Notes: generated by a model from the letters alone, not told the origin. A stretch of 64,000 nucleotides of DNA from Chitinibacter sp. FCG-7 (GCF_040047665.1 NZ_CP157355.1:1984001-2048000); one strand, 5' to 3'; positions 31,409-40,983 are shown, counted from the stretch's first letter. Numbers and translations: made by a program.

Positions 31409-32149
31409 ATGCCAATTCTGCTATTGGGCTGGGTGGTACAGATTTTTCTAATTATCCACGTCGTGCGCACTGGCCGCCCTAACTGGTGGATTTGGGTGCT
31501 GTTCGCTGCGCCCTTTATTGGCGGGCTGGCGTATTTTGTGGTCGAAATCCTGCCGGGCAGCCGTACTGAACGCCAAGTGGGTAAGATCGGCAAGAATATT
31601 GTTAAATCAATCAATCCCGACCTTGATTTGCGCCGCCGGGCGCAAGAACTGGAAATCTGCGGCAGCGTTGATAATAAACGCAAACTGGCCGAGGAATGTC
31701 TTGAACGCGGCATGCCGCAAGATGCGGTGGCGCTGTATGCCAGTACGCTCAATGGCCCGTATAAAAATGACCCCCATCTGATTTTTGGTCTGGCACGCTC
31801 GCATTTTGCCAACACCGATGTGGCAGCAACGCAGCGTTTATTGAGCCAGTTGCAGCTGGAACATCCGCAATTTCAACGCGAAGAAGTGCAGTTGTTGCAA
31901 GCGCGCAATGCCACGTATGGCGACGATGTCGCAGCGGCTTTGCAGCAGCTTGAGGCCGTAACGGCGATTTATTCGGGTCTGGAAGCCGCGTTCCGGTATG
32001 GCGAGTATTTACTCCGTCAGGGGCACAATGCCAAAGCCAGCGAAGTATTAAATGGCCTGATTAATAAAGCCAAGCTATTCAAAATCCAGCATGAAGAAGA
32101 ATTGTATTGGCTTAAGCAGGCGAAACGCTTGCTGGCTTCAATTAAATAA
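31409..32149 (+). CDS. Membrane protein with PLDc_N-like start and TPR-like repeats
   Basis: 246 residues. Two hydrophobic segments at the N-terminus (LLLGWVVQIFLIIHVVRTG and WWIWVLFAAPFIGGLAYFVVE) resemble the N-terminal hairpin of cardiolipin-synthase-like proteins, without any HKD domain. The rest is helical, with TPR-like pairs (AEECLERGMPQDAVALYAS, GLARSHFANTDVAATQRLL, AAFRYGEYLLRQGHNAKASE). Function unknown; perhaps a membrane scaffold. AAGGAGGGG precedes the ATG. Confidence 0.8.
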   Translation: MPILLLGWVVQIFLIIHVVRTGRPNWWIWVLFAAPFIGGLAYFVVEILPGSRTERQVGKIGKNIVKSINPDLDLRRRAQELEICGSVDNKRKLAEECLERGMPQDAVALYASTLNGPYKNDPHLIFGLARSHFANTDVAATQRLLSQLQLEHPQFQREEVQLLQARNATYGDDVAAALQQLEAVTAIYSGLEAAFRYGEYLLRQGHNAKASEVLNGLINKAKLFKIQHEEELYWLKQAKRLLASIK

Positions 32150-32159
32150 TTAGCCAGGT

Positions 32160-32200
32160 ATTGCCCTGCAGGTCAATTCCAGATTGACCCACAGGGCAAT
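32160..32200. terminator. Shared hairpin between convergent genes
   Basis: ATTGCCCTG and CAGGGCAAT with inner GGTCAA/TTGACC pairs form a long stem between the TPR-like gene and yegD. No T run, so termination is less certain. Confidence 0.55.
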
Positions 32201-32204
32201 ACAT

Positions 32205-33461
32205 CTAACCATATCGCTGCTGTGCCACGACCGCCAAGCCACAGCCCACACTGCCAAAATGATCGCCCTCGACCGCGCGGGCGGCGGGGAAGGCGGCCGA
32301 TAGCGCGCTGCGCAGCGCCGGTACGGCTGACGAGCCGCCGGTGAAAAACAACGTTTGCACGGCTTCAGGCGCGACGCCGGCCTGCTTTAAGGTATCGAGC
32401 GCCGAGGCGCACACGCGGCGGGTTTCTTGTGCAATCGCGTTTTCAAATGTGTCGCGGCTGATATTGGACAGCAGGCCTTTTTCGGCTTCGACCAGATCGA
32501 GCGCGACGCTAAGCTGATTCGATAAGCCGATTTTAGCTTCCTCAACCCGCATCGCCAGATGGTGACCTGCTTGCTGGCGAATCACGTTCAGCAGCCGCTC
32601 AAAGCGCACTTTATCGACCACTTCGGGCGAAATATCTTGGAAGGTGCGCCACATTTTGCGCGTGTAGGCAAAGTTGATCGTGTGCCAAGTGGCGAGCTGG
32701 AAAAACACGCTATTGGGAAATTCGGCGTTGTTCGTCAGCAAGCTACCCATGCCCAGCTCGGGCATCACGCCAGCGAGTGACAGGCGCTTGTCAAAATCAG
32801 TACCCCCGATATGTACCCCGCCACTCGCCAATAAATCCGAGCTACGGTCGGCCATACCCCGGAGTTCGGGCGAGAGGCGCACCAAGGAGAAATCGGACGT
32901 ACCGCCGCCAATATCGACAATCAGCACCAATTCTTCTTTTTCGATGCGCTGCTCGTAATCATGCGCGGCGGCGATGGGTTCGAACTGGAAGCTGACTTCT
33001 TTAAAACCCAAACCGCGCGCGATTTCGGCCAGCGTGGCTTCAGCCTGATCGTCGGCGGCCTTGTCGTCGTCGACAAAATGCACCGGGCGGCCGAGCACGA
33101 CGGCATCGAATGACGTGCCTGCCGATTGTTCGGCGCGGGTTTTTACCTCACCGATTAGATGACCGATCAGGTTTTTAAACGATAAATGCCGCCCGCCGAT
33201 TTCAGTGCCTGCATCCATCAGACTGCTGCCGAGCAGGCTTTTCATCGAGCGCATCAGGCGGCCTTCATAGCCTTCCAGATATTCGGCCAGCGCGGCGCGG
33301 CCATAGGCCATGGTGTCTTCTTCAACATTGAAAAACACGGCGGAGGGCAGGGTGAGCTTGCCGTCTTCCAGCGCCAGCAGTTGCGCCCCGGTAGGCCTGA
33401 CAATACCTGCGGTGGAGTTGGAAGTGCCAAAGTCGATACCGCAAGCGGATAATTGAGTCAT
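32205..33461 (-). CDS. yegD: YegD-type Hsp70-family protein
   Basis: 418 residues: only the actin-like ATPase domain of Hsp70, without the peptide-binding domain, as in YegD. Motifs: GIDFGTSNSTAGI (phosphate 1), VVLGRPVHF, LIVDIGGGTSDFSLVR (phosphate 2), and TLFFTGGSSAVPALR (adenosine). Role unknown; predicted chaperone-like. Convergent with the TPR-like gene; monocistronic. Confidence 0.92.
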   Translation of the reverse strand: MTQLSACGIDFGTSNSTAGIVRPTGAQLLALEDGKLTLPSAVFFNVEEDTMAYGRAALAEYLEGYEGRLMRSMKSLLGSSLMDAGTEIGGRHLSFKNLIGHLIGEVKTRAEQSAGTSFDAVVLGRPVHFVDDDKAADDQAEATLAEIARGLGFKEVSFQFEPIAAAHDYEQRIEKEELVLIVDIGGGTSDFSLVRLSPELRGMADRSSDLLASGGVHIGGTDFDKRLSLAGVMPELGMGSLLTNNAEFPNSVFFQLATWHTINFAYTRKMWRTFQDISPEVVDKVRFERLLNVIRQQAGHHLAMRVEEAKIGLSNQLSVALDLVEAEKGLLSNISRDTFENAIAQETRRVCASALDTLKQAGVAPEAVQTLFFTGGSSAVPALRSALSAAFPAARAVEGDHFGSVGCGLAVVAQQRYG

Positions 33462-33695
33462 GAAAACCTGCGGTTTGAGGGGCTAAGGAGGGCGTGGAAG
33501 ACTACGCGGATTGGCAGCTGGCGTCAAATTGAGCGGCGCAATGCGCCGACTGCTGGCACAAAAATCCGCTTCGTTGGGTATAAAAAGACGTTCTGGCTGC
33601 CTTGAGCAGCGCTTGGGGCGCGAAAACGCACTCTTGGTAGGGGCGTTTTGCAATACAATGTAACTTGATTCCTATTTCGATTTTTTGGGCGAGCA

Positions 33696-34385
33696 ATGAT
33701 TTTTTTCTGTGGCGACACGCATGGCCGGTTTGAGCATGTGATCCGCGCGGTGCAGCAGCACCGGCCGGACGCCATTGTCTTGCTCGGCGATATTCAGGCG
33801 CCCAAGCCACTGGATGAAGTCCTGGCCGAGATTCTGGATCTAACCGAGGTGTGGTATATCCACGGAAACCACGATACAGATACCTTCTACGACTATACCC
33901 ACCTGTTTGAATCCAAATTAGCCGATCGTAATCTGCATGGCCGCGTGGTGGAAATTGCTGGCAAACGCGTTGCTGGCTTGGGGGGGATTTTCCGTGGCCA
34001 GATCTGGATGCCGCCCGCGCATCCGAATTACCCGAGTCAGGCGCATTATCTGGCGCATTGCGGGCAAAGCAATTACTGGCGCGGCGGCTTGCCGCGCAAG
34101 CATCGCAGCACGATTTTCTACACCGATTATCAGGCACTGGGTCTGGAGCAGGCCGATATTCTGGTGACGCATGAAGCGCCGAGTTGCCATCCCTATGGTT
34201 TTCACGCGCTCGACCAGCTGGCGCACAAGCTGGGTGTGAAGCAATCTTTTCATGGCCACCAGCACGATTGCCTCGACTACCGTCCGCACGATCTGCGACT
34301 GGGTTTTCAGGCCTATGGCGTGACCTTGCGCGGCATTACCGATGAAAACGGCCAGATTATCGACGCCGGTATCCTGCCCGAATAA
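33696..34385 (+). CDS. Metallophosphoesterase
   Basis: 229 residues, calcineurin-like fold. The metal motifs are in order: FCGDTHGRFEH, LLGDIQ, YIHGNHDTD, VTHEAP, SFHGHQHD. The first motif has DTH instead of the usual DxH, which still supplies both ligands. Substrate unknown. Monocistronic, between yegD (divergent) and a small exported protein gene. Confidence 0.9.
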   Translation: MIFFCGDTHGRFEHVIRAVQQHRPDAIVLLGDIQAPKPLDEVLAEILDLTEVWYIHGNHDTDTFYDYTHLFESKLADRNLHGRVVEIAGKRVAGLGGIFRGQIWMPPAHPNYPSQAHYLAHCGQSNYWRGGLPRKHRSTIFYTDYQALGLEQADILVTHEAPSCHPYGFHALDQLAHKLGVKQSFHGHQHDCLDYRPHDLRLGFQAYGVTLRGITDENGQIIDAGILPE

Positions 34386-34501
34386 GCTACTGCCATCCCG
34401 GCCACCACAATTTTCTCCTTGGCCATCCGCACATTTTGCGGTTCATCTCTGATTCAGCTTGGCTCCTTGATAATGGGGCCATCTAACTCAGGAGAACGGC
34501 A

Positions 34502-34930
34502 ATGTGGACTTTATCTATTCAGGCCAGTCTGGCAGCGCTGGCGCTGTCAGCCATCAGCTGGAGCGCGCAGGCGGCTGATGTAGGGGTGTCAATCCGTGTG
34601 GGCGATCCTGATTTTTACGGGCAGATTGAAATTGGCGAGCGTTTCAGACCCCGGGTGATTTACGAGCAGCCGCAAATCATCCACCGTACGCGCTATGTGT
34701 ACGAGCCGGTCTATCTGCGGGTGCCCCCGGGCCATGCACGGCACTGGTCACGCCATTGCGGCCGCTATCGCGCGTGCGCACGGCCAGTTTATTTTGTTCA
34801 GGATGGCTGGTACCGAGACACCTATCGCCATCGCGGCCACTGGCGTGATCGCGACGATTGGCATAAGGATTATCGAGGCCGCCGTGATGACGCTCATCCA
34901 CGCCACCACGGTCGTCATCACGATGATTAA
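34502..34930 (+). CDS. Exported histidine/arginine-rich hypothetical protein
   Basis: 142 residues with a signal peptide ending near SAQAADVGVS. After it come SIRVGDPDFYGQIEIG and tyrosine/proline strands, then a strongly basic, His/Arg/Asp-rich tail (HRGHWRDRDDWHKDYRGR). Such small periplasmic proteins are common in Betaproteobacteria and have no set function; metal binding through the His-rich tail is possible. AGGAGAA precedes the ATG. Its stop overlaps the end of the convergent acyltransferase gene. Confidence 0.8.
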   Translation: MWTLSIQASLAALALSAISWSAQAADVGVSIRVGDPDFYGQIEIGERFRPRVIYEQPQIIHRTRYVYEPVYLRVPPGHARHWSRHCGRYRACARPVYFVQDGWYRDTYRHRGHWRDRDDWHKDYRGRRDDAHPRHHGRHHDD

Positions 34931-35787
34931 TAAGGGCTGGCTTCACCCTCGGGCCGCGTTTTAAACCGGCGGTGAAGCCAGAAATACTGGCTTGGATGGG
35001 CCAGCACGCGCTCTTCGATAAACTGGTTCATTCTGAGTGTGTCAGCTGCCATATCGCTGCTAGGGAAGTTTTCCCAAGCGGCTTCAAAACGTAGCAGAAT
35101 GTGGTTTGCCTGCAATGTAGCAATCATTGGGATGACCGCCGCCTTGCTCATTTGCGCGATGCGCGATAGCGCAGGAATAGTCGCAGTTTGGACGCCGAAG
35201 AAAGGTACAAAGATCGATTCTTTGGGGCCCAAATCCTGATCTGGCAAATAATAAAACGCAATGCCTTGTTTTAACGCACGAATGATGGGGCGAATGCCTT
35301 CGGCGCGTGGCACCAGCAAGGGCTGGCGAAAACGGCGGCGGATACGTAGGCTGATTTCATTAAATGCCCCGCGTTGTGACGCCAGATAAGCCGAACCGTC
35401 ATGTTCCATGGCATAGCGCACGCCGCCAAAATCAAGTGCCAGAAAATGGGGCGAGAGTAAAATCACTGGTCGCCCCTGATGGGCTTGCAGGTGATGCTCT
35501 CCCTCCACCTTCACTAGGCGACGAATCCGCTGCTCGCTGCCCCAGTACAAAATGCTATAGGCCAGAAACAGCTGGGCGGCCTGACAGAAATGCTGACGTA
35601 ACACGCGGCTACGCTGGCTGGACGGCCAATCGGGAAAGCATAAGGCCAGATTGACCGCGCCGATTTTTCGGCGGCGCTTGAGCAGTAAATACAATGCATA
35701 ACCGATGGGTTGCGCCAGCCAGCCCATGACGCGAAACGGTATCCAGTGGATGATCCAGAGCAAACCTGCCAGCAAGCGGGTGCTCAT
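34927..35787 (-). CDS. LpxL/LpxM-type lipid A acyltransferase (second of pair)
   Basis: 286 residues, N-terminal membrane anchor and a lysophospholipid-acyltransferase fold. The catalytic HX4D is in LLSPHFLALDFGG; YYLPDQDLGPKESIFVPFFG and RRFKTRPEG fit HtrB-type enzymes. It would transfer an acyl chain from ACP to the lipid A precursor on the inner membrane. Its ATG overlaps the stop of the preceding acyltransferase by four bases (ATGA), so the two secondary acylations are probably made together. Confidence 0.9.
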   Translation of the reverse strand: MSTRLLAGLLWIIHWIPFRVMGWLAQPIGYALYLLLKRRRKIGAVNLALCFPDWPSSQRSRVLRQHFCQAAQLFLAYSILYWGSEQRIRRLVKVEGEHHLQAHQGRPVILLSPHFLALDFGGVRYAMEHDGSAYLASQRGAFNEISLRIRRRFRQPLLVPRAEGIRPIIRALKQGIAFYYLPDQDLGPKESIFVPFFGVQTATIPALSRIAQMSKAAVIPMIATLQANHILLRFEAAWENFPSSDMAADTLRMNQFIEERVLAHPSQYFWLHRRFKTRPEGEASPY

Positions 35788-36662
35788 GGCTGCTGCTCCG
35801 GTGGTAGCGGCGCGCCAGCAGGGTGCTTGTAGCGGCTATAGCTCCAGAAATACTGTTCGGGTATCTGGCGGATCAAATCTTCGATGTTCTCATTGAGCAG
35901 GGCTGCATCGTGTTCGGCATCCCCAGTTAATTCGCCGGCAAAAGGCTGGACATGAAAGCGATAGCCACGGCCAATACCGAGCCGTTCGGTGTAACAGGGC
36001 AGCACGATGGCATTGCTGGCTCGAGCCATTTTGGCGAGCAGACCCATGGTGTAGGCTGGCTTGCCAAAAAAGGGTGCCCATGTGCCATCCCCATTACCCG
36101 GTACCTGATCCGGGAGCAGGTAAGCAATGCCGCCCTGTTTTAAGGTCTTCAATAAAATTCTGACGCCAGCGGCGTTGGCCGGGGCGGGCTCTGCACCGCC
36201 GCGCGAGCGGGAGTAGATCATCAATGGTTCGAGATAATTCTGTTTTGGAGGGCGGTATAGCCCTGAAAAGCCCTTCCCAGTTGAGCCAAACACATATACC
36301 CCGGTTAATTCCAGTGCACCCAGATGGGGTGACATAAAGATGATCGGCCGCCCTGTCGCTAGCGCCGCTTCGACATATTCCCAGCCGCGTTTTTCTTTAA
36401 CCAGTGGCAGCAGCTCATTAATCGGCCTCATCCAGTGTGGCAAAAATTCTAATGCGGCAATGCCGTGCGCAGGAATACTTGACTTGATTAATCGGTTATA
36501 ATCGGCCTTATTTTTTGCGATCGCACTTTGTTTTAGATTGGTTCGTAGCACGCGGCGGTGACGGGGGGAGCCCCACCAGACCAGCCAGCCGACGATCCAG
36601 CCTAGCGCTTGCAGCAAGGGCAGTGGCAATCGGGCCAATAATTTTGATAGCGTCAGCAGCAT
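35784..36662 (-). CDS. LpxL/LpxM-type lipid A acyltransferase (first of pair)
   Basis: 292 residues from ATG 36662 (MLLTLSKLLARL); a TTG eight codons earlier is in frame. HX4E motif in FMSPHLGALELTGVY, and YLLPDQVPGNGDGTWAPFFG, as in LpxL-family enzymes. Paired with the next gene by a four-base overlap. Divergent from metK across less than 100 bases. Which of the two adds which chain cannot be told from sequence. Confidence 0.9.
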   Translation of the reverse strand: MLLTLSKLLARLPLPLLQALGWIVGWLVWWGSPRHRRVLRTNLKQSAIAKNKADYNRLIKSSIPAHGIAALEFLPHWMRPINELLPLVKEKRGWEYVEAALATGRPIIFMSPHLGALELTGVYVFGSTGKGFSGLYRPPKQNYLEPLMIYSRSRGGAEPAPANAAGVRILLKTLKQGGIAYLLPDQVPGNGDGTWAPFFGKPAYTMGLLAKMARASNAIVLPCYTERLGIGRGYRFHVQPFAGELTGDAEHDAALLNENIEDLIRQIPEQYFWSYSRYKHPAGAPLPPEQQP

Positions 36663-36745
36663 CTTGGTGTTGTGAATGTTTTTCAAATTCCGATTGTAGC
36701 TGCGATTGGCCCACAGGGGTCATGTAACCGAGGGTAATAACAGCA

Positions 36746-37918
36746 ATGAAAGATTTTTTATTTACATCCGAGTCGGTATCCGAAGGCCATCCGGACAAAG
36801 TTGCAGACCAGATTTCCGATGCGATTCTGGACGCGATTTTAACGCAGGATAAAACCGCTCGCGTGGCGGCTGAAACGCTGGTCAACACCGGTTTGGTGGT
36901 GCTGGCGGGTGAAATCACCACCAACGCCAATATCGACTACATCCAAATTGCTCGCGATACCATCAAGCGCATTGGTTACGACCATTCCGACATCGGTTTT
37001 GATTACAAAACCTGCGCGGTGCTGGTGGCTTATGACAAACAATCTCCGGATATCGCGCAAGGCGTAAACGAAGGTCAGGGCCTTGATCTGGACATGGGCG
37101 CTGGCGATCAGGGTTTGATGTTTGGCTATGCGTGCGATGAAACGCCACAATTGATGCCAGCGTCAATTTACTACGCGCACCGCTTGGTACAACGCCAAGC
37201 CGAATTGCGCAAAGACGGCCGCCTGCCATGGCTGCGCCCCGATGCAAAATCGCAAGTGACGCTGCGTTACGACGGCGAAACCGGTAAGGTCAAAGAAGTT
37301 GACACGATTGTCCTGTCGACTCAGCACCACCCGGATGTGTCACACGCGCAATTGTCGGAAGCGGTGATCGAGCATGTGATCAAGCCCGTGCTGCCAGCCG
37401 AATGGATTACGCCGAATACCAAATTCCTGGTGAATCCAACGGGTCGTTTCGTGATCGGCGGTCCAATGGGCGATTGCGGTCTGACTGGCCGTAAAATCAT
37501 CGTTGATACCTACGGTGGTGCCGCGCCACACGGCGGCGGCGCGTTCTCGGGTAAAGACCCGTCGAAAGTGGATCGCTCGGCAGCGTATGCAATGCGTTAT
37601 GTCGCGAAAAACATCGTTGCAGCGGGCATCGCCAAACAGTGTCTGGTACAAGTGTCTTACGCCATTGGCGTAGCGCAACCGGTGTCGATCATGGTCGATA
37701 CCTGGGATACCGGCGTGATTTCCAACGACAAAATCGTTGAATTGATCAAAGCGAACTTTGATCTGCGCCCGAAAGGCATTATCCAGATGCTCGATTTGCA
37801 GCGTCCGGTCTACAGCCGCACCGCAGCATACGGCCACTTCGGTCGCGAAGAGCCCGATTTCACATGGGAACGCACTGATAAGGTCGAACAGCTCAAAGCA
37901 GCGGCCGGTTTGAAGTGA
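36746..37918 (+). CDS. metK: S-adenosylmethionine synthetase
   Basis: 390 residues. Makes SAM from methionine and ATP. Signatures: [32 protein letters not shown], and [19 protein letters not shown] with the P-loop and metal residues. Full length. The ribosome-binding site is GAGGGTAA. No SAM or SAH riboswitch is seen in the short leader. It lies in the same direction as ahcY, 1 kb downstream, which removes SAH. Confidence 0.97.
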   Translation: MKDFLFTSESVSEGHPDKVADQISDAILDAILTQDKTARVAAETLVNTGLVVLAGEITTNANIDYIQIARDTIKRIGYDHSDIGFDYKTCAVLVAYDKQSPDIAQGVNEGQGLDLDMGAGDQGLMFGYACDETPQLMPASIYYAHRLVQRQAELRKDGRLPWLRPDAKSQVTLRYDGETGKVKEVDTIVLSTQHHPDVSHAQLSEAVIEHVIKPVLPAEWITPNTKFLVNPTGRFVIGGPMGDCGLTGRKIIVDTYGGAAPHGGGAFSGKDPSKVDRSAAYAMRYVAKNIVAAGIAKQCLVQVSYAIGVAQPVSIMVDTWDTGVISNDKIVELIKANFDLRPKGIIQMLDLQRPVYSRTAAYGHFGREEPDFTWERTDKVEQLKAAAGLK

Positions 37919-37920
37919 TA

Positions 37921-37949
37921 AAAAGGTGGACTTAGGTCCACCTTTTTTA
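37921..37949 (+). terminator. Terminator of metK
   Basis: AAAAGGTGGAC/GTCCACCTTTT followed by T, immediately after metK. Confidence 0.9.
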
Positions 37950-38017
37950 TTGCAAGCAACACGTGTGTGTCATTGCTGATGCCCCGTGTAGTTCAGTTGC
38001 TTGAATTGGTGGTTTTA

Positions 38018-38287
38018 GTGAAAACGACAATCAAATTTTTACTCGGTTTGGTGCTGATCTTTTTGGTCTTTGCGGGTGTGATTGCGCAACGAATTTATAC
38101 CCGCGCAATTGAAGTCTCACCATTAGGTCGTGACATCGACTTTAATGGCGATAGCCAAATTTCATTCTTCGAAGCAATTGATGGTGCAGAGATTAAGTAC
38201 AGCAATATCATCGTGAATGGTAAAAAATGCAAAGACTATTCAGAACCAAAAACAGGATCGACTTGGCGAGTAATTTGTGAAAAGTAA
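38018..38287 (+). CDS. Small membrane protein with a single EF-hand loop
   Basis: About 89 residues from GTG 38018, with GGTGG upstream. A membrane helix at residues 6-23 (KFLLGLVLIFLVFAG) is followed by DFNGDSQISFFE at 41-52, a good EF-hand calcium loop (Asp1, Asn3, Asp5, Ile8, Ser9, Glu12). A cysteine lies at each side of the C-terminal segment (KKCKDY, RVICEK). Probably faces the periplasm and binds calcium. Unknown function; ten bases before the next gene. Confidence 0.65.
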   Translation: MKTTIKFLLGLVLIFLVFAGVIAQRIYTRAIEVSPLGRDIDFNGDSQISFFEAIDGAEIKYSNIIVNGKKCKDYSEPKTGSTWRVICEK

Positions 38288-38296
38288 GAGGTTCCT

Positions 38297-38752
38297 ATGC
38301 TGATTTCAACAAGACTGGCTTCGCCCCCCGAATACCGCAAACTGGCCAGTTGGTTTGCCGACGCAGGCCAAGCTGCACCGACGCTGGCTGATATGGTGTT
38401 GCTCGCGGAACAGAATGCCGAGTTGTGTGGCGCGCTGCGCGTGGTGATGGCGCGTGGCTTCATCCGGCTCGATAGTGTGATTGCGCGCGATGATGAGGTT
38501 TTGCAGCTCTTATTGCAGCAATCAACGCGCTGGGTCGGGCGCGAGGTGTGCTGGTCGCTGGCGTCTGTACAAGCGTTGCCGATGTATATGGCTACAGGCT
38601 TTATCCAACAAGACTCAGCGGCAGATACCCTGATGGTCGAGGCGAATGAGCGTGGTTTGCTGATTGTGATGCGCCCTGTGCCACCGGAAGCCGAAGCGAC
38701 CGAAGAGATCGCCGTGGCCGCCAGTGCTGGCTCGGCCTTGCCGCCGGTCTGA
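38297..38752 (+). CDS. Probable divergent GNAT-fold protein
   Basis: 151 residues. GLRVVMARGFIRLDSVIARDDEVLQLLLQQ and the closing ALPMYMATGFIQQDS look like the second half of a GNAT fold, the latter matching the common LYxxxGF motif. The acetyl-CoA loop is not clear, so the activity may be lost. AGAGGT precedes the ATG. It sits between the EF-hand gene and the SAH riboswitch. Confidence 0.65.
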   Translation: MLISTRLASPPEYRKLASWFADAGQAAPTLADMVLLAEQNAELCGALRVVMARGFIRLDSVIARDDEVLQLLLQQSTRWVGREVCWSLASVQALPMYMATGFIQQDSAADTLMVEANERGLLIVMRPVPPEAEATEEIAVAASAGSALPPV

Positions 38753-38815
38753 TGACAGGCAATTCACCACGACCGGGCTGCCAGACGCCGATTTTTACGC
38801 TAGAATTCGCCCACA

Positions 38816-38894
38816 CCGAGGGGCGCTGCAGCCGCCGGCCTGATCAAGGCTAGGCGTTCAGGCTCGGTACTATCCAAACCCAACTGCGCTCACC
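38816..38894 (+). promoter_or_regulatory. S-adenosylhomocysteine (SAH) riboswitch
   Basis: CCGAGGGGCGCTGC at 38816, TCAGGCTCGG near 38858-38867 and CTGCGCTCACC ending at 38894 match the conserved core of the SAH aptamer: CCGAG pairs with CTCGG, and GGCGC can pair with GCGCT. It is known to turn on ahcY when SAH rises. A small hairpin (AACCCTG/CGGGTT, 38903-38917) follows and may be part of the expression platform. Confidence 0.85.
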
Positions 38895-38993
38895 TATCGT
38901 TAAACCCTGCCGGGTTCGATGACCGTCGCTACAGCTAATCAACATGCTGCCGACTCAAGGTGAGCATCGACCCGGCCACATGGAGTATTAATC

Positions 38994-40430
38994 GTGGCCG
39001 CTTCTCAAAACGTTCAAAACAGTTTCAAAGACTTTCACGTAGCCGATATCAGCCTTGCCGCCTGGGGCCGCAAAGAGCTGAACATTGCCGAAACCGAAAT
39101 GCCGGGTCTGATGACCGTGCGCGACGAATACAAAGCGCAGCAGCCACTCAAAGGCGCGCGCATTGCCGGTTCATTGCACATGACCATCCAGACTGGCGTG
39201 TTGATCGAAGCACTGCAAGCACTCGGTGCTGAAGTGCGCTGGGCGTCGTGCAATATTTTCTCGACGCAAGATCACGCCGCAGCGGCGATTGCCCTGAATG
39301 GCCACAACGGCCAAGGCACGCCAGTATTCGCATTCAAAGGCGAATCGCTGGAAGAATACTGGCAATTCACGCACCAGATCTTCGAATGGCCCAATGGTGA
39401 ACACGCGAACATGATTCTGGATGATGGCGGCGATGCAACCTTGCTGCTGCATCTGGGTGCGCGCGCTGAAACCGATCTGAGCCTCGTTGCCAATCCGACC
39501 AACGAAGAAGAAACCGTGTTGTACGCGGCGATCAAGGCGCAAATCGCCAAAGATCCAACATGGTACTCAACACGTTTGGCTGCGATCAAAGGCGTGACTG
39601 AAGAAACTACGACTGGTGTACATCGTTTGTATCAAATGCACGAGCAAGGCAAACTGGCTTTCCCGGCAATTAACGTCAACGACTCGGTGACCAAGTCCAA
39701 ATTCGACAATCTGTACGGCTGCCGCGAGTCTCTGGTTGATTCGATCAAACGCGCGACCGACGTAATGGTAGCGGGTAAAGTGGCGCTGGTATTGGGTTAC
39801 GGCGACGTGGGTAAAGGTTGTGCGCAATCATTGCGTGGCCTGGGCGCGACCGTGATGGTGACCGAGATCGACCCGATTTGCGCGTTGCAAGCAGCAATGG
39901 AAGGCTACCGCGTGGTGACGATCGACGACGTGGCTGACCAAGTGGATATCTTCGTAACGACGACCGGTAACGTTAGCGTGATCGCGCACGAACACCTCGT
40001 TCGCATGCGTAACAACGCGATCGTGTGCAATATCGGTCACTTCGATTCTGAAATCCAAGTTGCCAGCCTGCGTCAATACGAGTGGGACAATATCAAGCCA
40101 CAAGTCGATCATATCGTCTTCCCGGACGGCAAACGCATTATCCTGCTGGCCGAAGGTCGCTTGGTGAATCTGGGCTGCGGTACAGGTCATCCATCATTCG
40201 TGATGTCAAACTCGTTTGCGAATCAAGTGTTGGCGCAAATCGAGTTGTTCACCAAGCTGGATCAATACCCGGTTGGCGTGTACGTGTTGCCTAAGCATCT
40301 GGACGAAATGGTTGCGCGTCTGCACCTGAAGAAAATCGGCGCGAAGCTGACGGTGTTGACCGATGAGCAAGCCGCCTACATCGGCGTACCGAAAGAAGGT
40401 CCTTACAAGCCTGCACACTACCGCTACTAA
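38994..40430 (+). CDS. ahcY: Adenosylhomocysteinase
   Basis: 478 residues from GTG 38994, with GGAG eight bases upstream. Hydrolyses SAH to adenosine and homocysteine. Motifs: [43 protein letters not shown] loop [14 protein letters not shown] and the C-terminal [12 protein letters not shown]. The GTG start and long leader fit control by the SAH riboswitch. Completes the SAM cycle with metK nearby. Confidence 0.97.
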   Translation: MAASQNVQNSFKDFHVADISLAAWGRKELNIAETEMPGLMTVRDEYKAQQPLKGARIAGSLHMTIQTGVLIEALQALGAEVRWASCNIFSTQDHAAAAIALNGHNGQGTPVFAFKGESLEEYWQFTHQIFEWPNGEHANMILDDGGDATLLLHLGARAETDLSLVANPTNEEETVLYAAIKAQIAKDPTWYSTRLAAIKGVTEETTTGVHRLYQMHEQGKLAFPAINVNDSVTKSKFDNLYGCRESLVDSIKRATDVMVAGKVALVLGYGDVGKGCAQSLRGLGATVMVTEIDPICALQAAMEGYRVVTIDDVADQVDIFVTTTGNVSVIAHEHLVRMRNNAIVCNIGHFDSEIQVASLRQYEWDNIKPQVDHIVFPDGKRIILLAEGRLVNLGCGTGHPSFVMSNSFANQVLAQIELFTKLDQYPVGVYVLPKHLDEMVARLHLKKIGAKLTVLTDEQAAYIGVPKEGPYKPAHYRY

Positions 40431-40450
40431 TCGACTCGCTTTTTAAATCA

Positions 40451-40471
40451 AAACGCCCCTTGTGGGCGTTT
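40451..40471 (+). terminator. ahcY terminator hairpin, left copy of a 21 bp duplication
   Basis: AAACGCCCCTTGTGGGCGTTT, an eight- or nine-pair stem, lies 20 bases past the ahcY stop. An identical copy is at 40633-40653. Confidence 0.75.
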
Positions 40472-40486
40472 CTGATTGATGACAAG

Positions 40487-40603
40487 CCCCACTCGCGAAG
40501 CGAGGCTCCCCTCAAGGAGGGGACGGGAGGGGTGGGAATAAAACATAAAGGCTGCGAATTCAAAGTCTTGTTTCCTAGGCTCGGCTTTGCCGAGACTTGA
40601 AAA
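40487..40603 (-). repeat. Dispersed intergenic repeat, copy B
   Basis: Reverse-orientation copy of the repeat at 9248-9350; 40487-40546 is identical over 60 bases to the reverse complement of 9291-9350. It too lies between two perfect copies of a terminator hairpin. Copy B is about 14 bases longer in its middle. Confidence 0.85.
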
Positions 40604-40632
40604 ATGTCAGAACCCACTTTGTCAGCAGCCTG

Positions 40633-40660
40633 AAACGCCCCTTGTGGGCGTTTTTGCTTT
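40633..40660 (+). terminator. Second copy of the ahcY hairpin, with T tail
   Basis: Same 21 bases as 40451-40471 followed by TTGCTTT. This copy has the better T tail, so it may be the original 3' half. Confidence 0.75.
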
Positions 40661-40710
40661 TTGGCGTGTCTGGAGCCAAACTGGAAAGCCACATTGTGAG
40701 TGGTCTCAGT

Positions 40711-40983
40711 ATGAACTCAAACTATGTCCCGATTGCCTGCGATATTTATGATTATCTGGAAATTGCCGCCATGCATCGCGAGCCTTTGCGCATCGTGCTG
40801 CACAATGGCGCGGTATTTGAGGCGCAGGCTTGCAATGTGCTTGTGCGTGAACATATTGAGTATTTTGAAGTCAATTGTGCAGGTGTGCAGCGGCAGATCC
40901 GCCTTGATGAAATCAAGACGATAGAGTCAATTGCGTCTCCGCCGCACTTTGCACGTATCAGCATCAGCCCCCAACCCGAGTAA
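40711..40983 (+). CDS. rof: Rof-family Rho-binding antiterminator
   Basis: 90 residues from ATG 40711. YVPIACDIYDYLEIAAMHRE matches the Rof opening, and LHNGAVFEAQACNVLVREHIEYFEV and IRLDEIKTIESI continue the Sm-like barrel. Rof (YaeO) binds the Rho primary RNA site and blocks termination. The frame extends upstream to 40597 but only through terminator and repeat DNA. Sixteen bases before the next gene. Confidence 0.85.
   Translation: MNSNYVPIACDIYDYLEIAAMHREPLRIVLHNGAVFEAQACNVLVREHIEYFEVNCAGVQRQIRLDEIKTIESIASPPHFARISISPQPE

Noticed and set aside
33502..34137. 211-codon minus-strand frame
   Set aside because: It is antisense to the metallophosphoesterase, whose metal motifs are all in place.
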